From: Monarcha castaneiventris obscurior
Taxonomy: Eukaryota; Chordata; Aves; Passeriformes; Monarchidae
Length of the DNA: 64,000 bases
Assembly: GCA_026261815.1 (NCBI GenBank)
Contig: JAMPIT010000059.1
Location: forward strand, 22,740,001 to 22,804,000
Direction: 5' to 3'
Below, in pieces: positions 22,216 through 34,978 of the stretch. The notes beneath the pieces are model-generated. The model searched no databases. It was given only the letters and a program-made list of their open reading frames with translations, and had not been told where the DNA came from. Position 1 is the stretch's first letter; the number at the start of each line of letters is the position of its first letter. A program made the translations under genes and the position numbers.

Positions 22216-25200
22216 TCCTCCCCCATCTGATCCCTTTGGGAAATTTCATTAGGAGGAAAAAGACCCTTGGCACGTTTAGCTTTATGAACGGATTTCAGAC
22301 AAGAATAAACAGAAAGGATTTCGCAGATTGTCACGACTAAGAAAGGGAGATTTCATTCTTCATTTATCAAATTTGTTCTAGCAGATTATCTCCTTCAGAT
22401 GACAAAGGCAAGCAGCCTGAATCTCATTAGAGCTACATTTAACATAGCTACTGAAGTACACAAATTTAACCTAAATCAAGGCTGGGTTTTCTTCGTGAAC
22501 TCCAACTTACTCAGCTCCTACGTAACTGCAATGAGAAAAGATTAACATCTTGCCTTCACTTCCTTCCATTTCTGCAACCGGCTACATGTTACTATAAATG
22601 CAGCATGTGCACTTTCACGACTCTGACCAGAAGCACACTCCCAAACTCAGTACCCAAATCCAGCACTTCTCAGCAGCTCACCTATCCTCAAGCCATGAGT
22701 AAATAAGCTTCCAACTCATTTTTATTAAGGATATGTGTAGCACATGCAATACCAAGACAGCCAAGACAAAGCAACCAGCTCCCAGTACTATTTAGGACAG
22801 AAATCTGTACATATAATGTTCCAATGACATTCAGATAACTGTTTCTACAGCTTTAATATTCACATGCATCACCAAACAATGGGTATCTATTACAATAATG
22901 TTTCTTACAATTAATTACATTAACATTTCTTTGGGAACAACAGATAATTGAAAGTAAGGGTACTGCATTGTACTCCCAAGTGCACTAATCAAGTTCTCCT
23001 TCAACTTAAAAAAAAATCACACATGAAACCTTGCTCATTTTATAGACAAAACTAGTAAAAAAGCTATTAAAACTTGACCGCAATTTACTACTTCCCAATA
23101 CTTGCCAGCACAACAAATGCAGCCTAACAGTTGTGAGAATCCACTACTGCATGCTCAAAATTTTAACCCCACAACTATGGACGCTGATCTGGTTGCTCCC
23201 ATTAAAATAAGAAAGAGAGTTACTTTTCTATTAGCACAGACAACAAGTATTCACTCATTTATCCTTCAGTCTTCCAGAGGATGGATAATACAAAGATGCT
23301 ATATGCCCAAATTATCCAGCCATTCACCTCCATAACACTACCTGCTAAATATCAACACTAGCAAACGTTTTCTCTATTATTTTAATTCAATAGAGGGCAT
23401 TCCTCACGTGGGCATGTTCCAGCACCTCTGATCCATGCCTTTAAAGAACATGCTGAGACTTACCAGACGTTATGCAGTATCCTATAGATACCATGTGATA
23501 CCATCTGCAAATCAGGATAACGACAATGATTCAACCACTGGAAGTTACAGTATTTTAATTAAGTTCACAAAACTGGCCTAATTTAAGCTCAATTAAAATG
23601 GGTTTGTTGGTCTTTTACTACACTGACTCACTCTACAAAAAATTCTAAATGCATATGATTTCCTGGAAAAGCTCTTTGAGACAACAATAGGAGCTAACAT
23701 TTTAATTGCATTAAAAAGCACCAAAGTACTTTAGCATGCGTATGAATCCATTACTTCGGAAGTCTACAATGTATTTTAAAAGCACTAGGTAAGATTTTAA
23801 CAATGCCTCTGCCTTCATGTCTTCAGTTCCTAACATCATTACAGATTCAAAGTTGTCTCTGAAGATTTTAAACTCTAAAACCAATTAGCATTCCATAGGT
23901 GTACTTCTAAGTGACCTAGCAAGCTTAATTAGAAATATCACCTTCTGTAGAGTGGAACAGTAACAAAAGGGGAATTAGACTCTCTTAAAGTGTTTCCATC
24001 TTTATTATTTCCACACCCAACCCTTCTCATCATGTTAAAACACAAGTTTATGGCATTAGTACAGCAACAGTTGCTATATTGTTTAGTTTGGCAAATATTT
24101 TTATTTTTGCACATTATTAAATAAGATGCATTCTTTACTAAAGTGTTTTTGGTATAGAGCCACTTTTGTTGTACACAAGTCATTCTTACTTGCTTTTGAG
24201 CTCCAGTACCCTGACATCCCATTCAAATTGCCAATTCTCGTATCTACTATTATTTAAAAGATAAACAAAAAAAAATTCTGTGATATTAACTCACGTCAGA
24301 GGTTTACTGAGTCTTTTTTTGCCTGGCAGCTACTTGAAACTTGAACAGGAAGTAGTATCACATAATTTTTCAGCATGAGCCTTTTGGTATAGACAGGTAA
24401 TGAATGTATTTGGGACTCAAAACAGGGTAAAGTGTATCGAGCCAGACATTTTGTACCAGAGCATAGTTAGACTGCACGACCTGGACTGCAGCTTCTCCAT
24501 AACAGACTTCCCCAAAAGTCTTCATGGCCGATACAACAGCCTCCTTTTTTATGTTTCCCTAACTCAGTACCAGTGTATACAACCAGCATCACATAATACA
24601 TTTGATATTTAAGAATGTTCTTCCCAAGTCCTTTCTACACAGAGTTCTCCTGGTATAGTTTATCCTCACAAACCACTGCATCAACCTTGCTCATGCTGAC
24701 AACAGGTCAGTTCATTGGCACTACTTGACTATAAGTGTAATAAAAGCAGATGGAACATTTTATCTACTATCCATTTACTCTTCACAACACGGATCAGGAG
24801 GACTAGTCCTCTTCAGAAGTTACTTAACAGAACCCGAAGTATATGTACAGCAGCAGGAGATCTCTGGAGACCCTCTCCTCCCACAGATGCTCCGACTCAG
24901 TGTACTTCCATTCTCACGAGAAGCAGAAACAAGACTTAGTCCATTACCACATACAACTCAATTGTATACAAATTTATCCCAGTTAGCTCGAATCAATACA
25001 TCAGTTCTCAGTCAACAGAGTTCTGAACTCAGTAACTGAGCATCAAGCACAAACTCCGTGGCTTCTAACCCTTGAAAGAAGGAGCAGCAAGCAAGCTAGT
25101 AGGATATATTAGTTAGAACACTAATACTGTCAGCAGCAACAAAAATGCCCTGATTTCAAAGCAGACTAAAATTGTACTATCATCTCAATATCTGTGGAAA

Positions 25201-27433
25201 ACAATTATGAAGTACTTGAGTCTTATAAAAAGCAAAACTTTGAACTAACAGGACTTAATCTGTCACTTGTGCTTGAAATAATGCTATGCATGATAACATT
25301 AAGAATCCAAGTTACAGTACCACAACGCAGGATCTCTACTTGCCTTCTTGATAGCTTTGTTTTGTAAAGGAAGTTCACTTAAGATTCAAAATCAACAAAG
25401 CTGAAGTTTATTTGGATTTATGAGAAAATACCTTGAATGAGTCCAAGAGAGTCCTGAGACAGGGCCAATATCAGAAGCTTAAGTTGCCTACCAAATGTGC
25501 GGGTTGCTGGCAGATGTGAGATAATCCCATCCTTACAGAAGGCCTGCTTTTGACCTCTTTGGGTAATTGTCTGCCATTAAAATCACTTTTCAAATGTCTG
25601 TTCTTACATCCAGATTTTTTTGAACTGTCATCCTTCAGGCTTTTGGCTCAATGACTTTCTATGGATATAAGTTCCCTGACCTTATCAGACTTTTATTTTT
25701 ACCTTTCCAATTTAGAGCATACTATTCCACATTAAAAGGCATTGGCAATTAAAAATTTGATTTCTAGTAAAGGCTTCCAATTAAATGTGAGAGTCAAGTT
25801 TATTGTGATTTCCTGTTTTTTCTTGCTGTTGAACTGTTTGAAATGGCTTATGATTCTGAGCAGTTATCTCCACTGAATATTTGCTTTGCTATATCCAAAT
25901 AACTGAACCACTCAGATTAGAGTTATAGCAAGAAAGAATTGCTACAGAGCCTCTAGATAGGAAGTAACACTTTCCAGTCTGCTTCAATTTCACCAGTTCA
26001 GCCCAGTGTTGCTACCTGGTAGTTTACCAGCACCTGCCAATTGATTACAACTGAATTGAAGGCTTAATTCTACCAGGCATTGTAACTTGGTCTGTCAAAC
26101 ATATTAATGCAATATGATACAGTTAGGGTAGGCAGGAAGTAAATATTGGCAGCTGGTGGACAAACACTTAGAGGAAAGTTACTTGTAGTTTTCCAAAAAG
26201 GAGGTAATCCATTATTAAGCATTAAGCATTACCCAAAGTGCTATCTCAGAAGTCCACTATGAAACTAAAATATTTGATTTTTCTGGTACAGACATCTGTG
26301 CAAACAGTTATTGATAGCTCATGAAATGGTTGTGGGGGCAAATGTGTGCACACATGCAGTGGCGCACACCAAAAACCACAGAACGGGCTCTGTCAAGTTC
26401 CATGCAACTGCACTGTCAAGAGCATAATTCAGTGAACATTCCCTTTAGATGGCAGTGCCAGCTTAAGCCAGAGTGTTACAACAATTACCAAAAGCAGGCT
26501 GGGGATTCTTAGTTTGATTAATCAATACCATGTCAGTAGTCTACTACTACCATGTTAGGTCAAGTACCAGTAACTCACTTTACATATTATATTGTTGAAA
26601 AAATGTAGGCTAAAATACCCATCTTTGTCTTCCTTAAGGGAAGACTTGACTGACAGTTACTGGCCAACATCAGGGCACTCCATCCACATGGGTATGTGCA
26701 CCTCCAACAGGAAAAGACAGGGATATCAACAAAGTCACTGCCTATAATTAACACATATGCCTGTAATATATATCACACAGCAAAAGATACATATAATGTG
26801 AACTTAAAAAAAAAAGTCCCTTGTGCTTAAACTGACAATCAAAAAACCAAGAGAAAACAGGATCTACTTACTCAACACATGCCTGGTATCTCTGCACACT
26901 GATAAAGTACAGTAGGACAGCAGTGCATTAGTGAAGAGCTGGTTCTAGTAACTGACCATTGAGCTAATCCAGTTCTGAAATTCCAGCCCATTAAACACAC
27001 AGGAAATTAGTTAAGTTAGATAAACCAACTGCACCCATATATTTCTATCCAGGGGTACCACACATCAGCAGCTGAACTGAGTTTGGATTTTAACATACTG
27101 TGGCATGCCCAGTATGTTACCTGTAAAGTTAACTGTACGTCATATGCCAGCTAGAGTCTTCAGCTGGGAAAGATCTTCAGTGCCCCTTTTTGTTTCCAAG
27201 AAGATATGCATATTTCTTCTTAAGAGAAGCATCATGGAAACCCTGCATTACAGCAATATTAACCTATAGCAGACAAGAGCACTTGTCGGAAAGCCACAGG
27301 AGATTATAGATCAAATTACAAAAGCCAGAACTACTGCATTACACCAGTCAGCTACAATGCCATCCTCTGAATTTTTCACTCTCTAAAATAGCAGCTTTAG
27401 AGCAACAAAACAACTGGCTCAAAGATCATCTTT

Positions 27434-27463
27434 AAACAAATAGTTGTCAAACAAATAGTTGTC
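27434..27463 (+). repeat. Perfect 15-bp tandem duplication
   Basis: Two identical copies of AAACAAATAGTTGTC, side by side. Confidence 0.95.
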
Positions 27464-29060
27464 AGGTGAGCAATACTATTTTGACACAGGCAGCCATTTG
27501 CTTATCTGTGTACATCCTTTATCTCTACAATCTTCTTCCTTTACTTGGAAGTGCTATTCACCCTGAACACACCACAGGCATTCCTTCTTCATAATGAGTT
27601 CAGTATCTGCATTTATGCTCCCTTCAGTAGATGACTAATATTACAAGCACACTATTTTGATTGACACCTAATACCATAGCTGCCATTATCACTTACATCA
27701 TGCTAAAACATGAAGTGTTACCCACATCTATTTGGAGAGTAAAAGAATACAGAATTGCTTTGACACATTGTCAAGCACTGTCAAGATTCACCCACCATAG
27801 CTATGTTTTCTGTTTCTCCATCTTACAAGGTCATTAACTAAGAAGCAGAGATGATTTTACCACATTATAGCTACACATTCAATTTCACTTTGAATATTAT
27901 ACAATAATATGCTAGTACAACACAAAGTTCACTGAACGCTCAAGCGACTTACCATTCAGAAGTATCAGTACACCATTTTTTTGTTTTGCATCCCATTTAT
28001 AAGAACACGTTGTTCATACCCCCAGAGGCTCAATACATCTGTGGCCAACAGAATGGATAAGCTAAACGGAACAACAGCAATTTAAACCCTTATCCCTCTA
28101 TCAGGAAAAATGAATCCCTAATTCAAAACACTCAAACTTGAGTTCAAGATCCAGTAAATTTGATGTAGTTTCCATAAATGCTAGGTTTCTGCCTTCTATT
28201 TCCAAGTCAAAACATTTTTCAATCTTGTTTGAGCAGTCAGATGAAAAAAGGTACAGTACATGTTCCAAATCCAAGTCATCTTTGTCAATGCATATCTTCT
28301 GCCTGTACAGTTTGCTTGACTGTCAGTTTGCTTAACAGTTGATCTGCCTGGATTTACTACCAAATAGGCTTTGACAATGATTGCTATTTAATCCTATGTA
28401 ATACCCAGATGCAACTGTTCCCAGATCAGAGGACAGTTTAAAAACACAGTCTCCTTCCTGGCTACATACAAGTCTGGAGTCATGTGCTAGAAATCTTGTA
28501 ACTGCAAAACTCAGTAATAGAAAATACCACTATTGTAAATAAAAGCTATCAATCTTTTATATACTTATCTGTGACAAGAAAAATATTGCTATTATACTTT
28601 TCCTTATTCCTTATCTAAAATTTCAGTTTAATAAACTGAACTTTCTAATGTTTGTACTTTAGGCAATGACCCTCCATAAAACTGACTAACAAGAGTTCAC
28701 CAGTGTCTGGACTTAAGCCACCCACCACTAACAGCAAAAAACGCAATGCAATTCAAACTCAACACTCAACCCACTCATCTTACACAAGCCTACTATTTCA
28801 ATTGTAGAATATGAACATCAGCTGGATGTCCACTAACAATTCTCAGTTACTACTGCCACCTTTAGAGCTGTCAACTACAAGGATCTAGAGGGTTTTTTGT
28901 ATTTGGATCAACTGTAATCTTATGTATTGTTTTCATGAATTATATGATCTAGATTTGTTACTCAAAATACTTCAGTGCATATGAGAACTTGCTAGCAAGG
29001 AGATCCTGCCTAAGTTTATAACTGAATCTAGAATTATTTCCTTAATCATTTCATCTCTGC

Positions 29061-29100
29061 TTATATTTACTTGAAATTGATTATATTTACTTGAAATTGA
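29061..29100 (+). repeat. Perfect 20-bp tandem duplication
   Basis: Two identical units (29061-29080 and 29081-29100) beginning TTATATTTAC and ending TTGAAATTGA. Confidence 0.96.
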
Positions 29101-31764
29101 ATCCTTCAATTATCCCTGAACATCCTTACCCCAGTTTCTGAAATGCTTATTGTCCTGAAGAAGATACTGTCATGATCTAAATGAGAGTCAATATACACAC
29201 TGCCTTAGAACATGAAAACTGAAGTGATACATTTAAAGTTTATCCTGATCTCTAAAACACAAGAAAGTCCTTTCCAAAGCAAAACTAAAAAAAAACCCTA
29301 CCAACAACCCAGTATTCCATCTAGATACTACTCTAAGAAATAAACAAATCACCTGCACAATTAACTGGCTGGTAAATTCATCATTTCAACGTAAGACATG
29401 CCTAAGATTTAGATAACACTCTACATCAACAATTTAATTAAAAACAAACTAAGCATTGGTAGGGTGAGTAACAACTCGTGCCTACAGCACCAGATGATAA
29501 AACATAAGATAAGGTACAGTGAAGAACAAAATATTCTGTCTGCCTTCACCTTAAATATAATGTTTTATTCTTTCATCGTCTCCAATCGAAAAGCCAACAT
29601 ACCTGAATAATACAACCTAAGGATTTAAACTTCTAAATGCCATCTATGAGAATGAGGGATTGCTGCACTCAGACAAAAGAAACTGGCTCATTTGGGTGGG
29701 TTGACAAAGACAAAACATGAAAAACAACGTAAAAATTTCGGTCATTTCCCAAGACCGACACGTGTGCCAAGAAATCCAGGCAGTAACTGAAGCATTTCTG
29801 AGCAGACTTAGTATTTCTACTCCACTTCTCTGCTCCAGGACAGCTCTTGTGAAGGGCCACATGTTATCGGACTACAGCTTAAGCCCTATTCACGGGCTGT
29901 TGTCTTAATGCTTCAGGAAAAGCAGAATTCTGATTTGGCCTCTGCATTACCTATGTTACTCAGTTTACACCAGGGAGAAAAGAAATATGCTTATTTGCTT
30001 TAAATTAGGCACTGCCACTTCAGTGCTTAACTCAAAGACATTTAAGATGATGACCTCAAATTAAGACAGTCCTTTCTCTCACACTGTTCTGTGGAATATT
30101 ACTGCTGTATTGTACAGCAGAAGTATTTGGGCAGACAAAGACTCCAGCCTCCTGTCAGCACTGGTCTTCGGCAGACTTGTTCAACAACTCATACAGAAAA
30201 ATTAGGAACAAGCCAGATAATTCCTGCATACATTTGCCAATACTTTGCAAACCCTGCCTTTGGTTTCCAGGACTTCCAAACAAAGCAGCAGGGTTTTCTT
30301 AAAACAGTTAACAGGAGATTAGCTCATTTAAAAAAACTGCTATAACTAAGAAAAGCCTTTTTTAAGAAAATCAAGAAAGACAGAATCTCCTTCTACCATT
30401 TTCGTGTGCTCATCATAGCAGAACGCTTCCTGATGCACGTATCAGAAAGTGTGTCACTGGCAGTCAGCTACACAAAGAGGAAAGCATTTGATCTGTGTCA
30501 CAGTCAGCGTGTCAATCCGCAGCACTAATACCTTTCCCAACTAACCTAGGACACAGCCTCTCCTAGCTGAGGGCCACCACAAGTCCATGTCAGTCTACAC
30601 AAAAAGAAAATTAATAAACCCCTCATTCTTTTTCAGGAAATGAGAGTACAAAGGAAACCAACAAGGAATCTCTTTCAGCAGTTTCCAGACAACATGCCTC
30701 TAACATGACTCAGGCACTTGAAAGAGTGTTTTACCACGAAACACTGCTCCATACATCAGCAATTACTTCAGTAAGACTATGCCAACTATGTAAGCAATTC
30801 AACTTAGAACAGGGTGCCAGAGTTTACTGCTGAACATGAATGCAGCTCACTGTGACAGGCCAATAAGTATCTGTGTAGTACTACAGCTGGCCTTGCCAAC
30901 ATCATGTGGACAAAACCTATCAAAGACACTATTCTCCCCCACAGAATTAGGGGAAAAAAAGACAGTCTAATACGCACTACCTAACTCCAAGCTAAACACA
31001 GATCACATAGCAAACTCTTTCATTTGCAATGGCAGGCACATTTGGGCCAGGTCTGCAACTGTTCACTTCTCCCCAGCAAGTGCCTGGCACAGCCTGGGCG
31101 CTTGCACCGTGGGGACAGGGAGGAAGGAGCCCAGTTTCGTCTCCCTGTAACCCTAAGAGACCACCAGCAGCTCACTCATGCACCCCTCAGCACACACACA
31201 CAAGTCTCCAAGGCACAAGCCCACATCCTGTTGCAACAGCCTGCATACCTAGCGAAAGCAACAGCACACGTGGTGAAGTTATAAAACTGACCACTGTCCT
31301 TATTTTCTGTATCCTTTCATAGAGTCTCATTCCCCTGCTAGTTTTCTATTTTTTCTTGAAGCATCACTGCAGTATTAAATTCATCAAGTTAGAATTTACA
31401 GCTCCATTTTTCCCAACAAAATTTCTAAATAATTAAGTTTACATGAGCACATAAGAAAGACTTGGATTTGGGGGTAACAGGTAAACTTTTTACTAGTCAT
31501 AGAAACAGTTCTCATTCTGCAAATATTTTTTTTAATATTAAATCTTACCTGAATTTAATTCTTAGTACATTCTTGCTTAAAAACATTAAATGTCAGTGAA
31601 CATTCAGATTCTTTCTATACCCTTTAAATGAACAGAAGCCTGTGACTTGAAACAACTAATCCAAAAATTCTCAAGTAACAAGGGTACCTGGAACATTTTA
31701 GGACCCTTAAAGAAAGCCAAAGCAGCTCCCACTGGCTCTGTGTAACTTGGTGCTGGCTCCAAAC

Positions 31765-33160
31765 ACAGAATGGCTCAGACTGAAAGGAACCTTCAGAGGC
31801 TCACAGCTCAGTCTCCTGCTTAAAGCAGGATCAGCTCTGAGGTCAGACTAGATTGCTCAGGGTTTAGTACACCTGAGTCTTGGAAACCTCCCAGGGCCAT
31901 ATTCCACGGTCTTTCTGGGTAACTTTTTCCAGAGCTCAATTACCCTTGCAGTGAAAACCTGTCATGTTTCAGCTCAGGACTGTTTCTTGTTGCTCCCACC
32001 ACATGTGGGACTTCTCAGTTCCCTCTTTCTCCATATCAGAAAGTTACAATTAGGTCCCCCTGAAGCTGTCTTGTCTCCAGATTGAACTTCAGCCTCTCCT
32101 CACATGTTAACGTGTCCAACCCAACAATGCTGGTGGCTCACCAGCTGGACTCAACACAATATTCCAGATAGTGAACACCATGTGATCGTCTCAATCATCT
32201 CCATCTACTAGCTAACTTCCTGTGGACACAGCCCAGGATACTGCTACCCTTCCTCACTGCTAGAGCACACTGCTGGCTCATCTTTAACCTACTGTCCAAC
32301 AGGACAGCCAGCAACTTCCATACAGAGCTGCTGCCAACCACCCAGTCCCCACACTGCATCAATGCAGGGAGTCAATCCATACCATTCCCCTGTCCATGCT
32401 GGATTCTGTGAGGTCAGCATGTGACCCAACCCTGTACAGGTCACTACCCTCTTGTTCTTGAAGATTCAGGCAGTTTTTCACTCAACAAGCAGTCCACCTA
32501 TCTAGATGGCAGTTCCCCAACTTGAACACAAAGTTGTTGCTGTGAGGAGACCATGCCAAAAGCCTTGCTGAGACTGAAACAGATCATATCCACTGCTCTC
32601 TGCCTTATTCAATATTCAGTCATTTATTGCATCACAGGGGTGACTGGGTTGGTCACACATTTATCTTTCATGAACTCATGACAGCTATTTCCAATCAACA
32701 ACAGAATATTCACATGCCCACAACTGACTTCCAAGTGGACTTAAATAATGATTTTCCATACATCAAAGCGAAGTTGACCACCCTAAAGTTCCCTGGATAA
32801 TGCTTCTTGTTCTTCCTGAAGACAAATGGAGCATTTGCTATTCCCCAGTGACTGAGAAAATGCCCCAATGCTCATGACCTTCCAGATAATGGCTATGCTA
32901 ATGTCAAGCAGATCTCTAGGCACCTTTGGATGCATCCCACTTGGTCCCATGGAACTTGAATAAGACAAGATTTCAAGAGCTCCCTTACTTGAGCCTCTTC
33001 CACTATTGGTTGATTCTCTCCTTCCTGAATCCTGTTTGTAGGTACAAAGACCTGGTAGATTTTTGTGGTGGAAAAGAAGGCATTGAGGAACTCAACCTCG
33101 TATTCATCAGTGGCAACTGAACCACCCACCCCACTCAGTTTCCTTCTTCATTCTCCTGTT
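31765..33160 (-). mobile_element. CR1 LINE fragment in TRIO-sense orientation (pre-RT to 3' UTR)
   Basis: Read on the minus strand. It starts near 33160-33130 with CR1 text before the RT (EYEVEFLNAFFS, IVEEAQVRELL and, after a frameshift, SMGPSGMHPKVPRDL). It passes decayed RT sequence (about 32880-32400) and ends near 31765 in the CR1 3' end, whose complement on the plus strand reads CACAGAATGGCTCAGACTGA. The pre-RT-to-end stretch is shorter than in intact CR1, so internal deletions are likely. Many frameshifts and stops. The 5' boundary is uncertain; weaker similarity may continue to about 33300. Confidence 0.82.
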
Positions 33161-34445
33161 GTTAATGTTGCAGCAGCTACTTGTGGCCCTCAACGTCCAC
33201 CTCTTATTTCAAGTCTAGCTGGACATTTGCTTTCCTTTGCACTGCTACTCAGCATTTTTTCTGCAGATCAACTGCTAACAAACTTTCTTGGACATTACCT
33301 AATTCACTGTCTCAGGAGCTTTCCCCTTGAACTGACTGCTCCTAAAGCCTATTTTATCTTCGGACCTGCCGAGGAAAGTACAACATGATCACTTCATTGT
33401 GCATGGAGACATTCCTTGTTGCCATTCAGTTTTCACAACCTGTTCCAACAGTCCAAGTCTACAGAGCAGCTTTCTACACTGAGCACCTAGAAATACATTT
33501 CCTAAATGTATTTCTCATTGTTATGTTCTTATTTGCTCACCCAGAAACAAGCTTATCCTTAAAACAGGTAACAATCAGAGGAAACAGTGAATCATCTCAG
33601 AAAACCCCATGTATTTATCACACTATTAACCTTCCTGTTAAAAATCCAGGTGATTGCAGCAAGTTGTTACATAGATGTAGACGGACTGGCAATATTGGCA
33701 ATAGACTGGCACAGTTAAATGCCAACAGTATTACAGGCCTATAATTTGATCTCTGAAAAAAAGTGAAAGAGGGAACACTAGCATTGTAAATATACCAGGA
33801 AGATCTAAAAATTCTTTTATTGGCTATTAAATCATAGCAATGTTTTCTACAATTAAATATTGAGCTAACCAGTCATCTAGTTCAAAACTGTAAGGTTGTA
33901 GTAAAACATTATAAATTACTGTAGGATTATTTACTCCTGTCAGTGGAAACCCAACAGTTTAGCCACTTGCATCCACTTCCCTTTAGTAATCTCCTGCCAA
34001 AGGTTAACGGAGAGAACAGCAGCTCTCTGTAATTTCAAACATTCTATCCAAGAAAACTGGCCAATCCGGGAGATGCGTGTACGAAATGTTGTTTGTGCCC
34101 TTTTTACATATTTAAGTTTAACAAGCCAAAAATCCAACAGATACAGTCATAGCCTGTTAGGGGAATTGTAGTGAATTTTCAGACAAATAAGGCATTCTAC
34201 TTGGGAGGCTGAGAAATACAATAAGCATAATGGATGGTTAGACAAAAAATGCTATGCTCGCAAACTACAGCCCACAATAAATCATCTTTCCAGGAACATA
34301 TCTATCTTCCCTGACTGGAAGCAAAGTAAAACAGCTTCTAAAAGGGATTTTGCCAGGCAGGTGAGACTACTTTCTTCTTTAAATAAAGACAACTGAAGCC
34401 AGGTGCTAAATTCAGCATTTGTTTTGGTTTTGACCACAGTGACTT

Positions 34446-34487
34446 CTATTACTATTCTTCTAATAGTGATTAGAAGAATAGTAATAG
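34446..34487. repeat. Perfect 19-bp inverted repeat with 4-nt loop
   Basis: Arms 34446-34464 (CTATTACTATTCTTCTAAT) and 34469-34487 are exact reverse complements around AGTG. It is AT-rich and could form a cruciform or an RNA hairpin. Confidence 0.95.
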
Positions 34488-34488
34488 G

Positions 34489-34517
34489 AATAGAAGAATT
34501 CTAATAATTCTTCTATT
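34489..34517. repeat. Perfect 12-bp inverted repeat with 5-nt loop
   Basis: Arms AATAGAAGAATT (34489-34500) and AATTCTTCTATT (34506-34517). It directly follows the larger hairpin and shares its TTCTTCTA core. Confidence 0.95.
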
Positions 34518-34958
34518 ATATGTAAAACAGCAGAAGTAGCCCAAGATGGACCAGTTATGATACTGCCATTCCTAATTAATCACATGACAATAATCAGTGC
34601 AAGTATCACAGAAAACAGTTTCACAAGGGCTTCTGCTTATTATAGCACTTTTAGCTATTATGATTGTGATGCACTTGATTCAAGTGGTTACAGATTCCTC
34701 TTGCCAACATAGGAGAGAAACTTCTGTCTTCCAAATACTGCAATTCAGTGTTGGGAAAATCATTCCTCATTGCAGGTGAGCAAATACCCAAACTGATTTG
34801 TATCTGGCAGGTTTGATTATCACAGAGAACACATGGTAACAGACTTTAGGTTGTAAAACCTTTCAAAATACCACCCATGAAGAATTACTTATCTCAGTTT
34901 TTGGAAGTCAGCAACGTGACTATTACAGCTCTGAACATTACAAAAACATAATGTTTCG

Positions 34959-34978
34959 CATTACATTTTAATGTAATG
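34959..34978. repeat. 9-bp inverted repeat
   Basis: CATTACATT-TT-AATGTAATG, exact arms. Small AT-rich hairpin. Confidence 0.9.

Larger units (their letters stand above)
22216..31750. other. Intron 1 stretch without recognised feature
   Basis: AT-rich sequence with no recognisable transposon or exon. It holds two small perfect tandem duplications listed separately. Open frames are all under 105 codons and unrecognised. Confidence 0.6.

Noticed and set aside
21848..22273. 141-codon minus-strand frame over CpG-rich island 2 as TRIO exon 1
   Set aside because: The translation ends in a homopolymer (Phe run from the A tract) and has none of the TRIO exon-1 words. Kept only as a candidate promoter.
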